A DNA stretch of 64,000 nucleotides from Kuafuiihalomonas sp050331295 (GCA_050331295.1 JBHJGZ010000009.1:310001-374000), one strand, 5' to 3'; counted from the first letter of the stretch, positions 52,573-62,101 are shown. Notes: generated by a model not told the origin, from the sequence alone. Translations and numbers: made by a program.

Positions 52573-54860
52573 TGCAGTGGCTGGTCCGATGGCTCGTCCC
52601 CGACGGTCCGACCGACGTGGTTTACAACGACTGGCGTCTGGTCTTCGAGACGGGCTGGGGACCGGCGACAACCGCCTTGGTCGTGGCTGTACTCGTTTTG
52701 AGCATCGTCTTCGGGGGGGTCGGTCTCCGCCGTCTGCGCCCAGCCAATCGGACCTTACTCATCTCGTTGAGAATCCTCGCAGGCCTAGCCCTCCTCTTCG
52801 CTCTCTTGCAACCGGCGATAGAATTGAGAGCGGTTTCGCCAGTTCGAACCAAAGTCCTGGTCGCCTACGATGCCTCTTCGTCCATGAATCTCGAGGTCGA
52901 GGGAGACCGCACCAGAGCAGAGCTCGTCTCTGACCACACCCGCCGCAATCGTGACCGGTTCGACGAACTGTCGGCTCGGGCCTCGGTGGAAGTCTTTACC
53001 TTCTCGAAAGAAACACAGCCTCTCGATTCGCTGCCTGACCGAGGGCCGGTTCGTTCCGAGGGTGCGCGCACCGACATCGCCCGGCTGTTGTCCGACCTAG
53101 CGTGGCAAGCGGAGGGCCGGGACGTCGGAGCAGCGGTGATCTATTCCGATGGTTCGGACACCGAGGCTCTGGATGAGGCAGAAGCCAGGAGACTGGCGAA
53201 GGAGGTCGGCGCTCCGATTCATACCATTGGTTTCGGCCCGGACGACAGCGCAGTGGACCTGGCGATCCGTCGAATCCGCACCGACGATTTCGCCTTCGTT
53301 CACAATACGGTGACCCTGGAGGTGGAAGTGGAATCGCACGGACTCTCCGCAAGTCGGCTTCCGGTGACGCTGAAACGGGACGGGGGAGTACTCCAAACTC
53401 AAGATGTGTTTCTGGACGCAGGCTCTGGCCGCGTGGCGTTCGAATTCAAGCCGAAGCAGGTCGGAAAGGAGGTTTATACGGTATCGGTTCCAGTCCAGCC
53501 CGGAGAAGCGGTAGCGACGAACAACACGAAAAGCGTCGTGTTGAGGGTCATTCGTGACCGGATTCGCGTGCTGCAGGTGGCCGGCCGTCCGTCGTGGGAC
53601 GTGCGATTCCTGAGGGAGCTCCTCAAGCAGAATCCAAATGTCGATCTGATCTCCTTCTTCATTTTGCGGTCGACGACGGATGTCCAGAAGGCTTCGCAGG
53701 ATGAGTTGGCATTGATTCCCTTCCCCGTGAACGACCTCTTCACGACCGAGCTCGACTCGTTCGACGTCGTGATCTACCAGAACTTCAGCTACCGCCCATA
53801 CCGAATGGCTCATTATCTGCGAAACGTTCGTCGGTACGTCCTCGAAGGTGGGAGCTTTCTGATGATCGGCGGCGACCAGTCCTTTGAGCCCGGATACTAT
53901 TCGGGCACTCCGATCGCCGACATTCTGCCGGTTCGACTGGGAGGAGTACTCCCGTGGGACCCGAATCCGTTTCGACCGCGGCTCTCCGAGGAGGGGCGTC
54001 GACACCCCATCACCAGGATCGGAGGAGCTGGTCTGCCGCCAGATGTTTCGTACGGTAGGCTTCCCGAGCTTCAAGGCATGAACGGAAGCATTGGCCTGAT
54101 GCCGGGAGCGCAAGCTCTGCTCGAGCATCCGGCGCTTCCCGGCAATCCGCCGGTGGTGGCGATCCGTCAGGTCGGAAAAGGTCGGTCCATGGCGGTCGCC
54201 ACCGACTCCTCGTGGTTCTGGAGATTCGTGGCGGTGGGAGAAGATGGGACGGTCGGAAGGGAGTACGACCGATTCTGGAATCAGAGCCTTCGATGGCTGA
54301 TCCGGGACCCTGAGCTCTCTCGTGTACGTATCCAGGCGCGCCATCCGGTCGTGTACAAAGGGCAGCCGGTTACCGCCGACGTGACCGCCCTCGGGGTAGA
54401 CTACAGGCCCCTCGAGGGTGCTGACGTTCAGGCGGAACTGATTCCCCTCGACAGCCGCGGACAGGGTCGGAGTGCGTCGGTTCGGACTGGGGCGGAGGGC
54501 AAGGCTCTGGTTGAACTCTCGGATGTGCCGCCCGGCACATACGTCATGGAGGTCGCAGCGTACCAAGACGGTGAGCGCCTGGGCCGGACCCGAGAACCAT
54601 TCATCATCGAGGCGACGGACGTCGAGCGTCAGGCACCCTTTCCGCGAGCGGACCTTCTCCAGGCCATTTCGGATGTCAGCGGCGGAACGTTTTCCACCGT
54701 GCGAGACCGGCTTGGAACCTTGATCCTGGATGACCCGCGCAGGGTCGAGGTGGATCGGAGTCACGTCGTGCCGATCTGGGATGGTTTTCCGCTGTTTGCC
54801 TTGATGACTGTCCTCTTGGGTGCCGAATGGTGGATGCGGAGGCGTTCCGGGCTCGTTTGA
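52572..54860 (+). CDS. VWA plus amidotransferase-like membrane protein
   Basis: 762 residues from ATG 52572. Two N-terminal membrane segments (TTALVVAVLVLSIVFGGVGL and LLISLRILAGLALLFALL), a VWA domain with MIDAS-like motif YDASSSMNL, a beta-sandwich region, and a DJ-1/class I amidotransferase-like domain (VVIYQNFSYRPYRMAHYL, VLEGGSFLMIGGDQSFEPGY) that lacks the catalytic Cys. A last membrane segment (FPLFALMTVLLGAEWW) ends it. Most of the chain faces the periplasm. Coupled to DUF4159. These proteins occur with the MoxR AAA/aerotolerance operons; the function is unclear. Confidence 0.85.
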   Translation: MQWLVRWLVPDGPTDVVYNDWRLVFETGWGPATTALVVAVLVLSIVFGGVGLRRLRPANRTLLISLRILAGLALLFALLQPAIELRAVSPVRTKVLVAYDASSSMNLEVEGDRTRAELVSDHTRRNRDRFDELSARASVEVFTFSKETQPLDSLPDRGPVRSEGARTDIARLLSDLAWQAEGRDVGAAVIYSDGSDTEALDEAEARRLAKEVGAPIHTIGFGPDDSAVDLAIRRIRTDDFAFVHNTVTLEVEVESHGLSASRLPVTLKRDGGVLQTQDVFLDAGSGRVAFEFKPKQVGKEVYTVSVPVQPGEAVATNNTKSVVLRVIRDRIRVLQVAGRPSWDVRFLRELLKQNPNVDLISFFILRSTTDVQKASQDELALIPFPVNDLFTTELDSFDVVIYQNFSYRPYRMAHYLRNVRRYVLEGGSFLMIGGDQSFEPGYYSGTPIADILPVRLGGVLPWDPNPFRPRLSEEGRRHPITRIGGAGLPPDVSYGRLPELQGMNGSIGLMPGAQALLEHPALPGNPPVVAIRQVGKGRSMAVATDSSWFWRFVAVGEDGTVGREYDRFWNQSLRWLIRDPELSRVRIQARHPVVYKGQPVTADVTALGVDYRPLEGADVQAELIPLDSRGQGRSASVRTGAEGKALVELSDVPPGTYVMEVAAYQDGERLGRTREPFIIEATDVERQAPFPRADLLQAISDVSGGTFSTVRDRLGTLILDDPRRVEVDRSHVVPIWDGFPLFALMTVLLGAEWWMRRRSGLV

Positions 54861-54904
54861 CGGCGGGTCTTATTGTTTGAGTTGACCTCCCCCGGGGCTG
54901 GGCT

Positions 54905-56734
54905 ATGTATCCGCCGGCCCTTATGAAGAGCGCTCGCAGCGACATTCGCAACTTCGCCATTGTTGCCCACATCGACCACGGCAAGACCACGTTGGTCGAT
55001 GCCATGCTCGCTCAGTCAAACGTATTTCGGACCAACGAAGCTCGGGTGGACCGGGTGCTGGACAGCAACGACCAAGAGCGCGAACGGGGCATTACGATAC
55101 TGGCGAAGAACACGGCCGTGATGTTCGACGGCGTGAAACTGAACATCCTCGACACTCCTGGCCACGCAGACTTTGGAGGTGAAGTCGAACGGGTGCTGAA
55201 GCTTGCCGACGGCATCCTCTTGCTGGTGGACGCATCGGAGGGTCCGCTACCCCAAACGCGATTCGTTCTCTCGAAGGCACTCGCGGCCCACTTGAAACCC
55301 ATCGTTGTCATCAACAAGATTGACCGAGGCGACGCGCGGCCGTCCGAAGTCTTGGATGAAGTCTACGACCTGTTCATCGAGCTGGGTGCTGATGAAGATG
55401 CCCTCGAGTTTCCGGTGATCTACGCCATTGGTCGAGACGGTGTTGCCAAACGGGCTCTGGAAGAAAACTCGACAGACCTCAGGCCGCTCTTCGAATCCGT
55501 TCTCGAATCGATTCCCGGGCCAGAAGACCGAAGGGACGAGCCACTGCAGATTCTCATCGCCAACACCGAGTATGACGACTTCGTCGGGAGGATCGCCATC
55601 GGCCGCGTCGCAGCGGGCCGCGTGAAGAAAAACCAGTCCGTATTCCTGCTCAAAGAAGATGGGACCAAGAATGCCCGAGTGACGATGCTGTATGCATTTG
55701 AAGGGCTGAGACGGGTGGAGGCTGAAGAGGTCGGTGCGGGCGACATCATGGCGTTGGCAGGAATCGACGACGTGGATATCGGAGACACCATCGTTGGCGA
55801 CGAAGCAACGCAGCCGCTGCCGCGGATTCATGTCGATCCTCCCACTCTTCGGATGACGTTCTCGGTCAACGATTCCCCGATGGCCGGCAAGGACGGAAAG
55901 TTTGTGACCTCTCGCCAGATCCGAGAACGTCTATACAAGGCAGCGGAACAAAACGTCGCGATCCGAATCTCGGATACCGAGTTTCCGGAGCGATTCGAGG
56001 TAGCGGGTCGAGGTGAGCTTCAGTTGGCCGTTCTCGCCGAGACCATGCGCCGCGAGGGCTATGAATTGGCCCTTTCGAAGCCTCAAGTTGTTACCAAAGA
56101 GATCGCCGGGGCCCTGCACGAGCCGATGGAGAAAGCGATCATCGATGTCCCGGATGACTACATCGGGACCGTGACCGAAAAACTCGCGAATCGGAAAGGC
56201 CAAATGTTGGTGATGAATCCAAACGGGAGAGGTCGCACCAGGCTGGAGTTTCGAATTCCGTCCCGAGGGCTGATCGGCTATCGGAGTGAGTTTCTCACCG
56301 ACACTCGAGGCACTGGCCTTCTCAACACGCTTTTCGATGATTGGGCCCCGCACGTGGGACGGGTCGCGCGCCGCCCGACCGGGGCCATGGTGTCCGACCG
56401 ATCAGGGAAGGCAACGCCCTACGCCATCTTCAATCTTCAACCTCGAGGCCGAATGCTGATTCGGCCGGGTACCGAGGTCTACGAGGGCATGATCGTCGGC
56501 GAGCACAGCCGTGAGAACGACCTGGACGTCAATGTGTGTCGCGAGAAGAAGCTCACCAACATTCGGGCGGCCGGTAAGGATGAGGCGGTCATCGTGACCA
56601 ACATCAAGGATATGTCGCTGGAGGAGGCCATCGAATTCGTGGACGAGGACGAATTGGTGGAGGTGACGCCAAAGACCATTCGCCTCCGCAAGAAAGAGCT
56701 CCGTGCGGCGTTCAGACCGAAACGGACCGGGTGA
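54905..56734 (+). CDS. typA: Ribosome-associated GTPase TypA/BipA
   Basis: 609 residues. EF-G-like translational GTPase that binds the ribosome and aids 50S assembly and stress growth. G1 VAHIDHGKTTLVD, G2 in RERGITILAK, G3 DTPGHADFGGE, and G4 NKID; C-terminal domains end RAAGKDEAVIVTNIKDMSLE, typical of TypA. ATG 54923 (SARSDIRNFAIVAH) is an equally good start. It follows the VWA gene by 44 bases on the same strand. Confidence 0.97.
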   Translation: MYPPALMKSARSDIRNFAIVAHIDHGKTTLVDAMLAQSNVFRTNEARVDRVLDSNDQERERGITILAKNTAVMFDGVKLNILDTPGHADFGGEVERVLKLADGILLLVDASEGPLPQTRFVLSKALAAHLKPIVVINKIDRGDARPSEVLDEVYDLFIELGADEDALEFPVIYAIGRDGVAKRALEENSTDLRPLFESVLESIPGPEDRRDEPLQILIANTEYDDFVGRIAIGRVAAGRVKKNQSVFLLKEDGTKNARVTMLYAFEGLRRVEAEEVGAGDIMALAGIDDVDIGDTIVGDEATQPLPRIHVDPPTLRMTFSVNDSPMAGKDGKFVTSRQIRERLYKAAEQNVAIRISDTEFPERFEVAGRGELQLAVLAETMRREGYELALSKPQVVTKEIAGALHEPMEKAIIDVPDDYIGTVTEKLANRKGQMLVMNPNGRGRTRLEFRIPSRGLIGYRSEFLTDTRGTGLLNTLFDDWAPHVGRVARRPTGAMVSDRSGKATPYAIFNLQPRGRMLIRPGTEVYEGMIVGEHSRENDLDVNVCREKKLTNIRAAGKDEAVIVTNIKDMSLEEAIEFVDEDELVEVTPKTIRLRKKELRAAFRPKRTG

Positions 56735-56735
56735 C

Positions 56736-57269
56736 CTAAACGGCGACCGGTCCCTTGACCACGCGCGTGCCGCTCCATTTGTCGTGGAGGCCCAGCGGGT
56801 AGGGGCCGTAAAACGAAAGGGCTTCCAAAGGAAAGAATCTGAGAAGTGTCCTGATGAGAAGTCGCGGCCAGGAAGGTTGGCCCCGGAGCCCGACCACGCG
56901 GGTACCCGTTACGAACTTTCCAAGCGTGCGAGACCACAGGCTCTCCATGGAAAAGCAATAGGCTCCGTAGATCGCGAGGGTCATTGGATGAAAGGCAACC
57001 GGAACTTCGTCACCGTGGCCGAACGTTATCGGCCAGAGCTCGGCGGAAAGACGCAAGATGGCGTAGGAGAGTATGGTGCTGACGCAGACGTCGAGCAGTG
57101 CGTTGATGAGTCGGAGACTCTGTGGAGCTCTGAGGGTCACAGGGTCTTGTATGTCTTCGGATGGTTCGAGGACTTGAATGGACTCGGCCGCCATGAGCCA
57201 TTCATGAAGCACTTCTTCGGAAGAGCTCAAGTGTCGAGAATCGACTTTCGTTTCGATTGATATATCCAA
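56736..57269 (-). CDS. RDD-family membrane protein
   Basis: 177 residues from TTG 57269, preceded by GGGAG; the frame is open further, but that sequence runs into the mvaD start. The RDD domain is visible as ASLRLINALLDVCVSTILSY (read as SLRLINALLDVCV), SLWSRTLGKFVTGTRVVGL and FFPLEALSFYGPYPLG-HDKWSGTRVVKG, with three hydrophobic segments. RDD proteins sit in the inner membrane, some linked to transport; no substrate can be inferred. Convergent with typA, only 1 base between stops. Confidence 0.75.
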   Translation of the reverse strand: MDISIETKVDSRHLSSSEEVLHEWLMAAESIQVLEPSEDIQDPVTLRAPQSLRLINALLDVCVSTILSYAILRLSAELWPITFGHGDEVPVAFHPMTLAIYGAYCFSMESLWSRTLGKFVTGTRVVGLRGQPSWPRLLIRTLLRFFPLEALSFYGPYPLGLHDKWSGTRVVKGPVAV

Positions 57270-57345
57270 GAGAGTTCGCTCCCGGCGAGGAACCGAGGTG
57301 GGTTTAGGGCTTGCCTCGTCGTCACGATTGGCTTGAAGTTCCAGC

Positions 57346-58317
57346 GTGGCCTTTGCAGAGGCGTGCGCGAACATCGCGCTGGTCAAGTACTGGGGCAAGC
57401 GGGAGCCGTCGCTGAATCTGCCCACTGCGGGGAGTCTTTCCCTCACCCTGGAGCGTCTGCGAACGGAAACCGAAGTCGAGCTCCATGACGGTGCACAGGA
57501 CGAGGTCTACCTCAATGGGGCTCCGGCGGATTCGAACACCGCGGCTCGAGTGTCCAGATTCGTCGACATCGTGCGAAACGAGCTCGGGTCTTCGTCTCGC
57601 GTTCGAGTGGCCAGCGAGAATCGCTTCCCCACCGCGTCCGGCCTGGCGTCCTCCGCGTCCGCGTTCGCAGCATTGGCGGCGGCGACGTGTCATGCCTTCG
57701 GTTGGAGGCTTTCCGAGTCTCAGCTTTCGAGCCTTGCCCGGCGGGGAAGTGGCAGCGCCGCTCGGTCGGTGTTCGGCGGCTTTGTGCGCATGAATCCAGG
57801 AACGCTCGATGATGGAAGCGATGCGTTCGCCGAGCCGGTGAAGAGTCAGCTTCAACTTTCTGCTGCCATCGCGACGGTGACGACCGGTCCCAAGGACGTT
57901 GGGAGCACGCAGGGTATGGATCATACCCGGGCCACGAGCCCGTATGACGCTCCCTGGTATCTTCTCGTTCCCCTCGATCTCGCAAGATGCGAGGCGGCGC
58001 TGCGGGCGGGCGATTTTCGAGAAGTGGCCAACGTAGCGGAAGGAAACTGTCTTGCGATGCACGCCAATGCGATGGCTGCTCGGCCCGGTCTCGTATACTG
58101 GCAGCCTGCGACGGTGGCTTTGATTCATACGGTTCGACGACTTCGAAAAGATGGACTGCCAGTCTTTTTCACCATCGATGCGGGTCCGCACGTCGTAGCA
58201 TTTTGCGAGTCCGACGGGCTGAACACGGTCGTGACTGCTTTGTCTCAGGTACCTGGTGTGCAAGATGTTCTGACGTCCGGTCCAGGTCCCGGCGTTCGGG
58301 TTCGGGACCGACGATGA
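57346..58317 (+). CDS. mvaD: Diphosphomevalonate decarboxylase
   Basis: 323 residues from GTG 57346. GHMP kinase-fold enzyme making isopentenyl diphosphate from mevalonate diphosphate with ATP. Markers: NIALVKYWGKREPSLNLP, SLSLTLE, the substrate/ATP loop TASGLASSASAFAALA, GSGSAARSVFGGF, and FFTIDAGPHVVAFC. Active-site Lys (KYWGK) and Ser/Arg are kept. It overlaps the next kinase (ATGA). Mevalonate genes are a known trait of myxobacteria; HMG-CoA reductase, mevalonate kinase and isomerase are not in the window. Confidence 0.95.
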   Translation: MAFAEACANIALVKYWGKREPSLNLPTAGSLSLTLERLRTETEVELHDGAQDEVYLNGAPADSNTAARVSRFVDIVRNELGSSSRVRVASENRFPTASGLASSASAFAALAAATCHAFGWRLSESQLSSLARRGSGSAARSVFGGFVRMNPGTLDDGSDAFAEPVKSQLQLSAAIATVTTGPKDVGSTQGMDHTRATSPYDAPWYLLVPLDLARCEAALRAGDFREVANVAEGNCLAMHANAMAARPGLVYWQPATVALIHTVRRLRKDGLPVFFTIDAGPHVVAFCESDGLNTVVTALSQVPGVQDVLTSGPGPGVRVRDRR

Positions 58318-59201
58318 AGGCTTCGTGTCCCGGAAAGACGGTGCTCTTGGGCGAGTACGCGGTCCTCGAGCAGGGGCGCGCCATGGTGGCTGCGGTGAGC
58401 GCCAGAGCCACCGGCGTTCGGCGAGGAGGGTTGGACCTCGGAAGCCCGGTCGTTCGGGAGGTTCGCAACCACGCCTTGAAGGTGGGTGCCACTTATCGAG
58501 GCGGTGTGGCCATCCACACCGACGCGTTCCGGGATGCGCGAGCCGGAAAGTTGGGCATCGGATCGTCGGCCGCCACTGCGATCTGCACGGCTGCCCTCAT
58601 TCTGGGGCGGGGTGATGATGCGACCTTCGACGTCGCTTTGGCCGGACATCGGGCGGCAGCTGGGGGACGAGGCAGCGGGATCGATCTCCGCGCTTGCTTT
58701 CATGGAGGAGTCGTCGTCTGCAGTCGGCAACCTGGACCGGTTGAAGCAGTTCCGAGTCACATCCCGGGTTTGAAGCTCTCGGTCTTTCATCTCGGGCTCT
58801 CGGCGAAGACCGCAGAGCTGATCGGAACCTGCAAGGCGGCTGCGGACTGGAACCGATGGGTCGAACGCCTTCGAGATGTCTCAGAAGCGGGAATCGTCGC
58901 TTGGCGTCGCGGAGACGCGGATGAGTTCTTGAAGGGGGTTCGTGCTTTCGTGCGCGCCATGGAGGGCTTGGGTGAAAGTGCGGGCATCGATCTCATCACG
59001 GAGCCCGGCCGGCAACTCAGGGATGCGGCGGAGGCGTTGGGAGGAGCGGCTAAGCCCTCTGGTGCGGGCGGTGGTGATGTTGCAGTGGCGTGGACCCGAC
59101 CTGAAGATGCGCATGCCCTGGCCGAACGGGTCTCGGCTCGTCGGTTGGATCTGGACGTGGACCCGACCGGCCTTCGCATCGAACGACCTACCGAGGCGTG
59201 A
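58314..59201 (+). CDS. mvaK2: Phosphomevalonate kinase (GHMP family)
   Basis: 295 residues from ATG 58314. Phosphorylates phosphomevalonate. SCPGKTVLLGEYAVLEQG opens, the GHMP ATP loop is LGIGSSAATAICTAAL, and the end has KPSGAGGGDVAVAW, characteristic of phosphomevalonate rather than mevalonate kinase. The assignment rests on that last motif and on the mvaD neighbour; mevalonate kinase is a less likely alternative. Confidence 0.85.
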   Translation: MKASCPGKTVLLGEYAVLEQGRAMVAAVSARATGVRRGGLDLGSPVVREVRNHALKVGATYRGGVAIHTDAFRDARAGKLGIGSSAATAICTAALILGRGDDATFDVALAGHRAAAGGRGSGIDLRACFHGGVVVCSRQPGPVEAVPSHIPGLKLSVFHLGLSAKTAELIGTCKAAADWNRWVERLRDVSEAGIVAWRRGDADEFLKGVRAFVRAMEGLGESAGIDLITEPGRQLRDAAEALGGAAKPSGAGGGDVAVAWTRPEDAHALAERVSARRLDLDVDPTGLRIERPTEA

Positions 59202-59813
59202 ATGAGCCAGAGAGTCCGACTGTATCGTGCGCAGCACAAAAGGAGGCTCTCTTGGATGCCGTGGTTGTATTTCAGCCTGAAGCCGGAACATCGGGCTTGG
59301 GCGAAGGCTTGGCAGCTTCGGATCCACGCCCGGTTGATGGAACTCGAGACCGTTTCGATTCATCCGGACGCGTTCGTGGCCCCGGAGGCGCGCCTATTCG
59401 CGGAGCCCGGGAGGTGCATTCATATCGGTGCCGGTGCCTCCGTGGCTGCGCAGTCTTTCTTGCATGGTCCGATCCGCTTGGGCGCCAACGCCAGCGTGAA
59501 CGTGGGCGTCACCATGGATGGCGGCCGTGAAGGGATATGGATCGGAGACGATACCCGTGTCGCCAGTGGGTCACGCCTGTATGCTTTCGACCACGGGATG
59601 GACGCATCGCGGAGCATCCGATCTCAATCGGTTCGGTCTCGTGGGATTCGGATCGGTCGCGACGTGTGGATCGGTGCCAACGCTGGGGTGACGGACGGTG
59701 TCGAGATGGGTGACGGTGCGGTCGTGGCGATGGGAGCGGTCGTGACCCGCGACGTTCCGCCTCGAGGTGTGGTGGCGGGTGTTCCGGCCCGATTGATCGG
59801 AACCAGGAGTTAA
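59202..59813 (+). CDS. Hexapeptide-repeat acyltransferase
   Basis: 203 residues, ATG directly after the mvaK2 stop. A left-handed beta-helix of hexapeptide turns (IHIGAGASVAAQSFLHGPIR, IWIGDDTRVASGSRLYAFDH, IRIGRDVWIGANAGVTDGVE, GAVVAMGAVVTRDVPPRGVV) with the catalytic His in AFDHGMD. Such enzymes transfer acetyl or acyl groups to sugars or antibiotics. The substrate is not predictable. Likely cotranscribed with mvaD and mvaK2, though a mevalonate role is not evident. Confidence 0.88.
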   Translation: MSQRVRLYRAQHKRRLSWMPWLYFSLKPEHRAWAKAWQLRIHARLMELETVSIHPDAFVAPEARLFAEPGRCIHIGAGASVAAQSFLHGPIRLGANASVNVGVTMDGGREGIWIGDDTRVASGSRLYAFDHGMDASRSIRSQSVRSRGIRIGRDVWIGANAGVTDGVEMGDGAVVAMGAVVTRDVPPRGVVAGVPARLIGTRS

Positions 59814-60112
59814 GGCTCCGGGGCTGCCTCGGGGCGGGAGGCGGAAGCCCGCACCGTGAATCCCGAAACATCTCCCTGCACGCAGGGCTGAAAAGAGACC
59901 GCCGAAACCGACGCACTTGCGGGACCGGTCTTCAACTCCTCGATGAAGGCCTGCATCGCGGGTTCCGGTCCCTGTACGAAAACCTGCACCCGTCCATCCG
60001 TCAGGTTACGGACCCACCCCAAAAGTCCATGTTGTCGGGCCCGGGATTGAGTCCAGGCCCGAAAGCCGACCCCCTGGACTCTTCCCTCGATCAGGATGTC
60101 TCGAGCGGCCAT
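59810..60112 (-). CDS. acyP: Acylphosphatase
   Basis: 100 residues from ATG 60112 (frame open to 60151). Small enzyme that hydrolyses acyl phosphates. The signature EGRVQGVGFRAWTQSRA with catalytic Arg, and GWVRNLTDGRVQVFVQGPE with catalytic Asn, are both present. Convergent with the acyltransferase, 4-base overlap. Confidence 0.93.
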   Translation of the reverse strand: MAARDILIEGRVQGVGFRAWTQSRARQHGLLGWVRNLTDGRVQVFVQGPEPAMQAFIEELKTGPASASVSAVSFQPCVQGDVSGFTVRASASRPEAAPEP

Positions 60113-60231
60113 GTGCAGCACATTCCGGCAGCTTACAAAGCCGGTCGGCAAGGGGGATCAGGAACCAGGTTTAGGTCGAGGACCGTCTCTTCGGGATTTC
60201 GATCCATAGCCAGGCTCGGATGTTCCGGAAT

Positions 60232-60248
60232 ACTGAACATGCGTATGG
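60232..60248 (+). promoter_or_regulatory. Putative LexA operator at imuB start
   Basis: The sequence from 60233, CTGAACATGCGT, is shared exactly with the dnaE2 start region. Against the Myxococcus LexA box (as I recall it, CTRHAMRYBYGTTCAGS), the reverse complement matches 14 of 17 positions. It covers the imuB start codon. A TGTTC/GAACA inverted pair (60221-60225, 60235-60239) overlaps it. Confidence 0.5.
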
Positions 60249-62026
60249 TGCGACGCATCGCCAGCATCGCTTGCTTTGCGCTTCCTTTGGAATGCGCCTA
60301 CTCCGAGGCACCACGAACGAGCGGACTGCGGGCGGTGCGTGTCCAAGAAGCGGGCCGTTGGGTGCTCACCACGGTGACGCGGGAGGCTCTTCGATGCCGG
60401 GTACGACCTGGAATGAGCGAAAGTGAGGCCCTGGCGCGTTGTCCCGAGCTGGAAGTGCGAGACCGGGACTTCGACCGCGAACTGCTCCTTTTGACCCGCG
60501 CCGCCGAAGCCATGATGGCGTTTGGACCCGATGTCGAAGTGCAAGGTCCGGGCCTGTTGTTCGTCGAATATGGTCGTAGTCAATCAGTGCTCGCGGCACA
60601 CCATTCAGACGAAGATGAAATAGCCAGAGCAATGCTCCTTCGACTCCAAAGGCTCGGACACGATGCAGCGATAGCGATGACCTCGAACGTCGAGACCGGT
60701 CGGACTTTGGTTCAAGGGTTCGCGCGAAGAGCCGAAACCAGGATCCTCGTCGTCCCGGAAGGGGATGAAGCGACGCGGATTGCCCATTTGCCGATCATGG
60801 ACCTGATGTGGACCGATTCTCATGAAGATTCGGACGGCCGACTATCGGCGCGACTGGCTGAGGCCACACGAGAGCTCAATCTGCTGGGTATAGAGACCGT
60901 TTCGGAGCTGATGCAGCTCGAGGCACTACCGTCACGTTTTTCCGATATCGATGTTCTTCTTCGACGTAGGGTTACAGTTGGGCACGGACGTCCACTCCGT
61001 GTGCACGAGCCTTCAGAGCATTTGGTCGAGGATTTCGAGCTGGACCTAGGGACCGAAAGCATCGAGCCTCTTCTTTTTATTGGAAAAAGACTGGTAGATA
61101 GACTGGCGGTTCGCCTCGATGGACTCTCTCGTTCGGTTGTAAATGTGAGACTCATCTTGCGGCATGAACCGAGCTGCGAGAATCAGCTCGAGCTGGAGGC
61201 GCCGCGCCCGAAGACATCGCAGCAAACATGGGTGCAGGAACTGGTCTTTGCTCGGCCGACCCGAGATCCCGAGGTGATGTTCTCGGTGCTGCGAGAGCGG
61301 ATCGAAGTGCCAGGTTTTGTACTTTCGATGCGCTTGGAAGCGATTTCGGCGCAATACGACCCGGGTTCTCAGCTCGACCTGTTCAATCGTTTCGCGCAAC
61401 GTGTGGAAGAAGCGGCTGGGCTCGTGAGTCGTCTGCAGGCAGCGCTCGGGTCGGATGCGGTCTTCATGCCGCGGTCCCTGGACCGACACCGTCCGGAAGC
61501 GGGCTGGGCACCCGAGCCATTCGATATCGAAACAGCATTGACGGACTCTCGACCAGCCCGTCCACGTCAACATGGGATGATGTCATTGGAACTGCCGTTT
61601 TCTGATGATCCTCGAGACAGACGATCACTCCCGGAAGTGAATGACGCCCTCTCGGTCATTCACGGCACGACCGGTCCTGAACTCCGATCGACCCCGGAGC
61701 CCGGCAAGGCACCGAAGCCGTGGCCCAAGCCAGTGCCGAGGAGAGCGGAAGATGAACCTCCGCTCGAACTTCCCCCGCGACCTGTCTTGTTGTTCGCGCG
61801 GCCTCGACGAGTGTCCTTGTCTTCGGATGGCACCTTCCATTGGGAAGGTGAGCTTTATCGGCCGGTGGAATCGGAAGAGCCGTTTGAATCCGAATGGTGG
61901 TCTTCACAACCGTTGTTTCGAACTTACCGAGTGTATCAAGGGCCCGACGGGCGACGGATATGGGCCTTTCGCGTCCCAGATTGTTCGACTCGAAGTGTCG
62001 TGCATCTCCATGGCGTCTTTGACTGA
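60239..62026 (+). CDS. imuB: ImuB, catalytically inactive Y-family polymerase
   Basis: 595 residues from ATG 60239 (second ATG at 60245). ImuB is the adaptor of the ImuABC mutasome: it lacks polymerase activity but recruits DnaE2 to the clamp. The acidic catalytic residues of Y polymerases are absent (CFALPLE replaces the first motif, LLFVEYGRS the DE motif). A canonical clamp-binding peptide, QLDLF, lies near residue 378. A long low-complexity Pro/Arg region is followed by the C-terminal block LFRTYRVYQ-GPDGRRIWAFR typical of ImuB. No imuA adjoins it. Confidence 0.88.
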   Translation: MRMVRRIASIACFALPLECAYSEAPRTSGLRAVRVQEAGRWVLTTVTREALRCRVRPGMSESEALARCPELEVRDRDFDRELLLLTRAAEAMMAFGPDVEVQGPGLLFVEYGRSQSVLAAHHSDEDEIARAMLLRLQRLGHDAAIAMTSNVETGRTLVQGFARRAETRILVVPEGDEATRIAHLPIMDLMWTDSHEDSDGRLSARLAEATRELNLLGIETVSELMQLEALPSRFSDIDVLLRRRVTVGHGRPLRVHEPSEHLVEDFELDLGTESIEPLLFIGKRLVDRLAVRLDGLSRSVVNVRLILRHEPSCENQLELEAPRPKTSQQTWVQELVFARPTRDPEVMFSVLRERIEVPGFVLSMRLEAISAQYDPGSQLDLFNRFAQRVEEAAGLVSRLQAALGSDAVFMPRSLDRHRPEAGWAPEPFDIETALTDSRPARPRQHGMMSLELPFSDDPRDRRSLPEVNDALSVIHGTTGPELRSTPEPGKAPKPWPKPVPRRAEDEPPLELPPRPVLLFARPRRVSLSSDGTFHWEGELYRPVESEEPFESEWWSSQPLFRTYRVYQGPDGRRIWAFRVPDCSTRSVVHLHGVFD

Positions 62027-62101
62027 CCGGTTCGAAGGGTCTTGCCCCTGGGCCGGGGTCCACCTATGGGGGCGGCGACGCTTATGCCCCGAACTCGGAC
62101 C

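Noticed and set aside
53097..54764. 555-codon frame on the minus strand
   Set aside because: Entirely antisense to the VWA/amidotransferase gene, which has clear domains.
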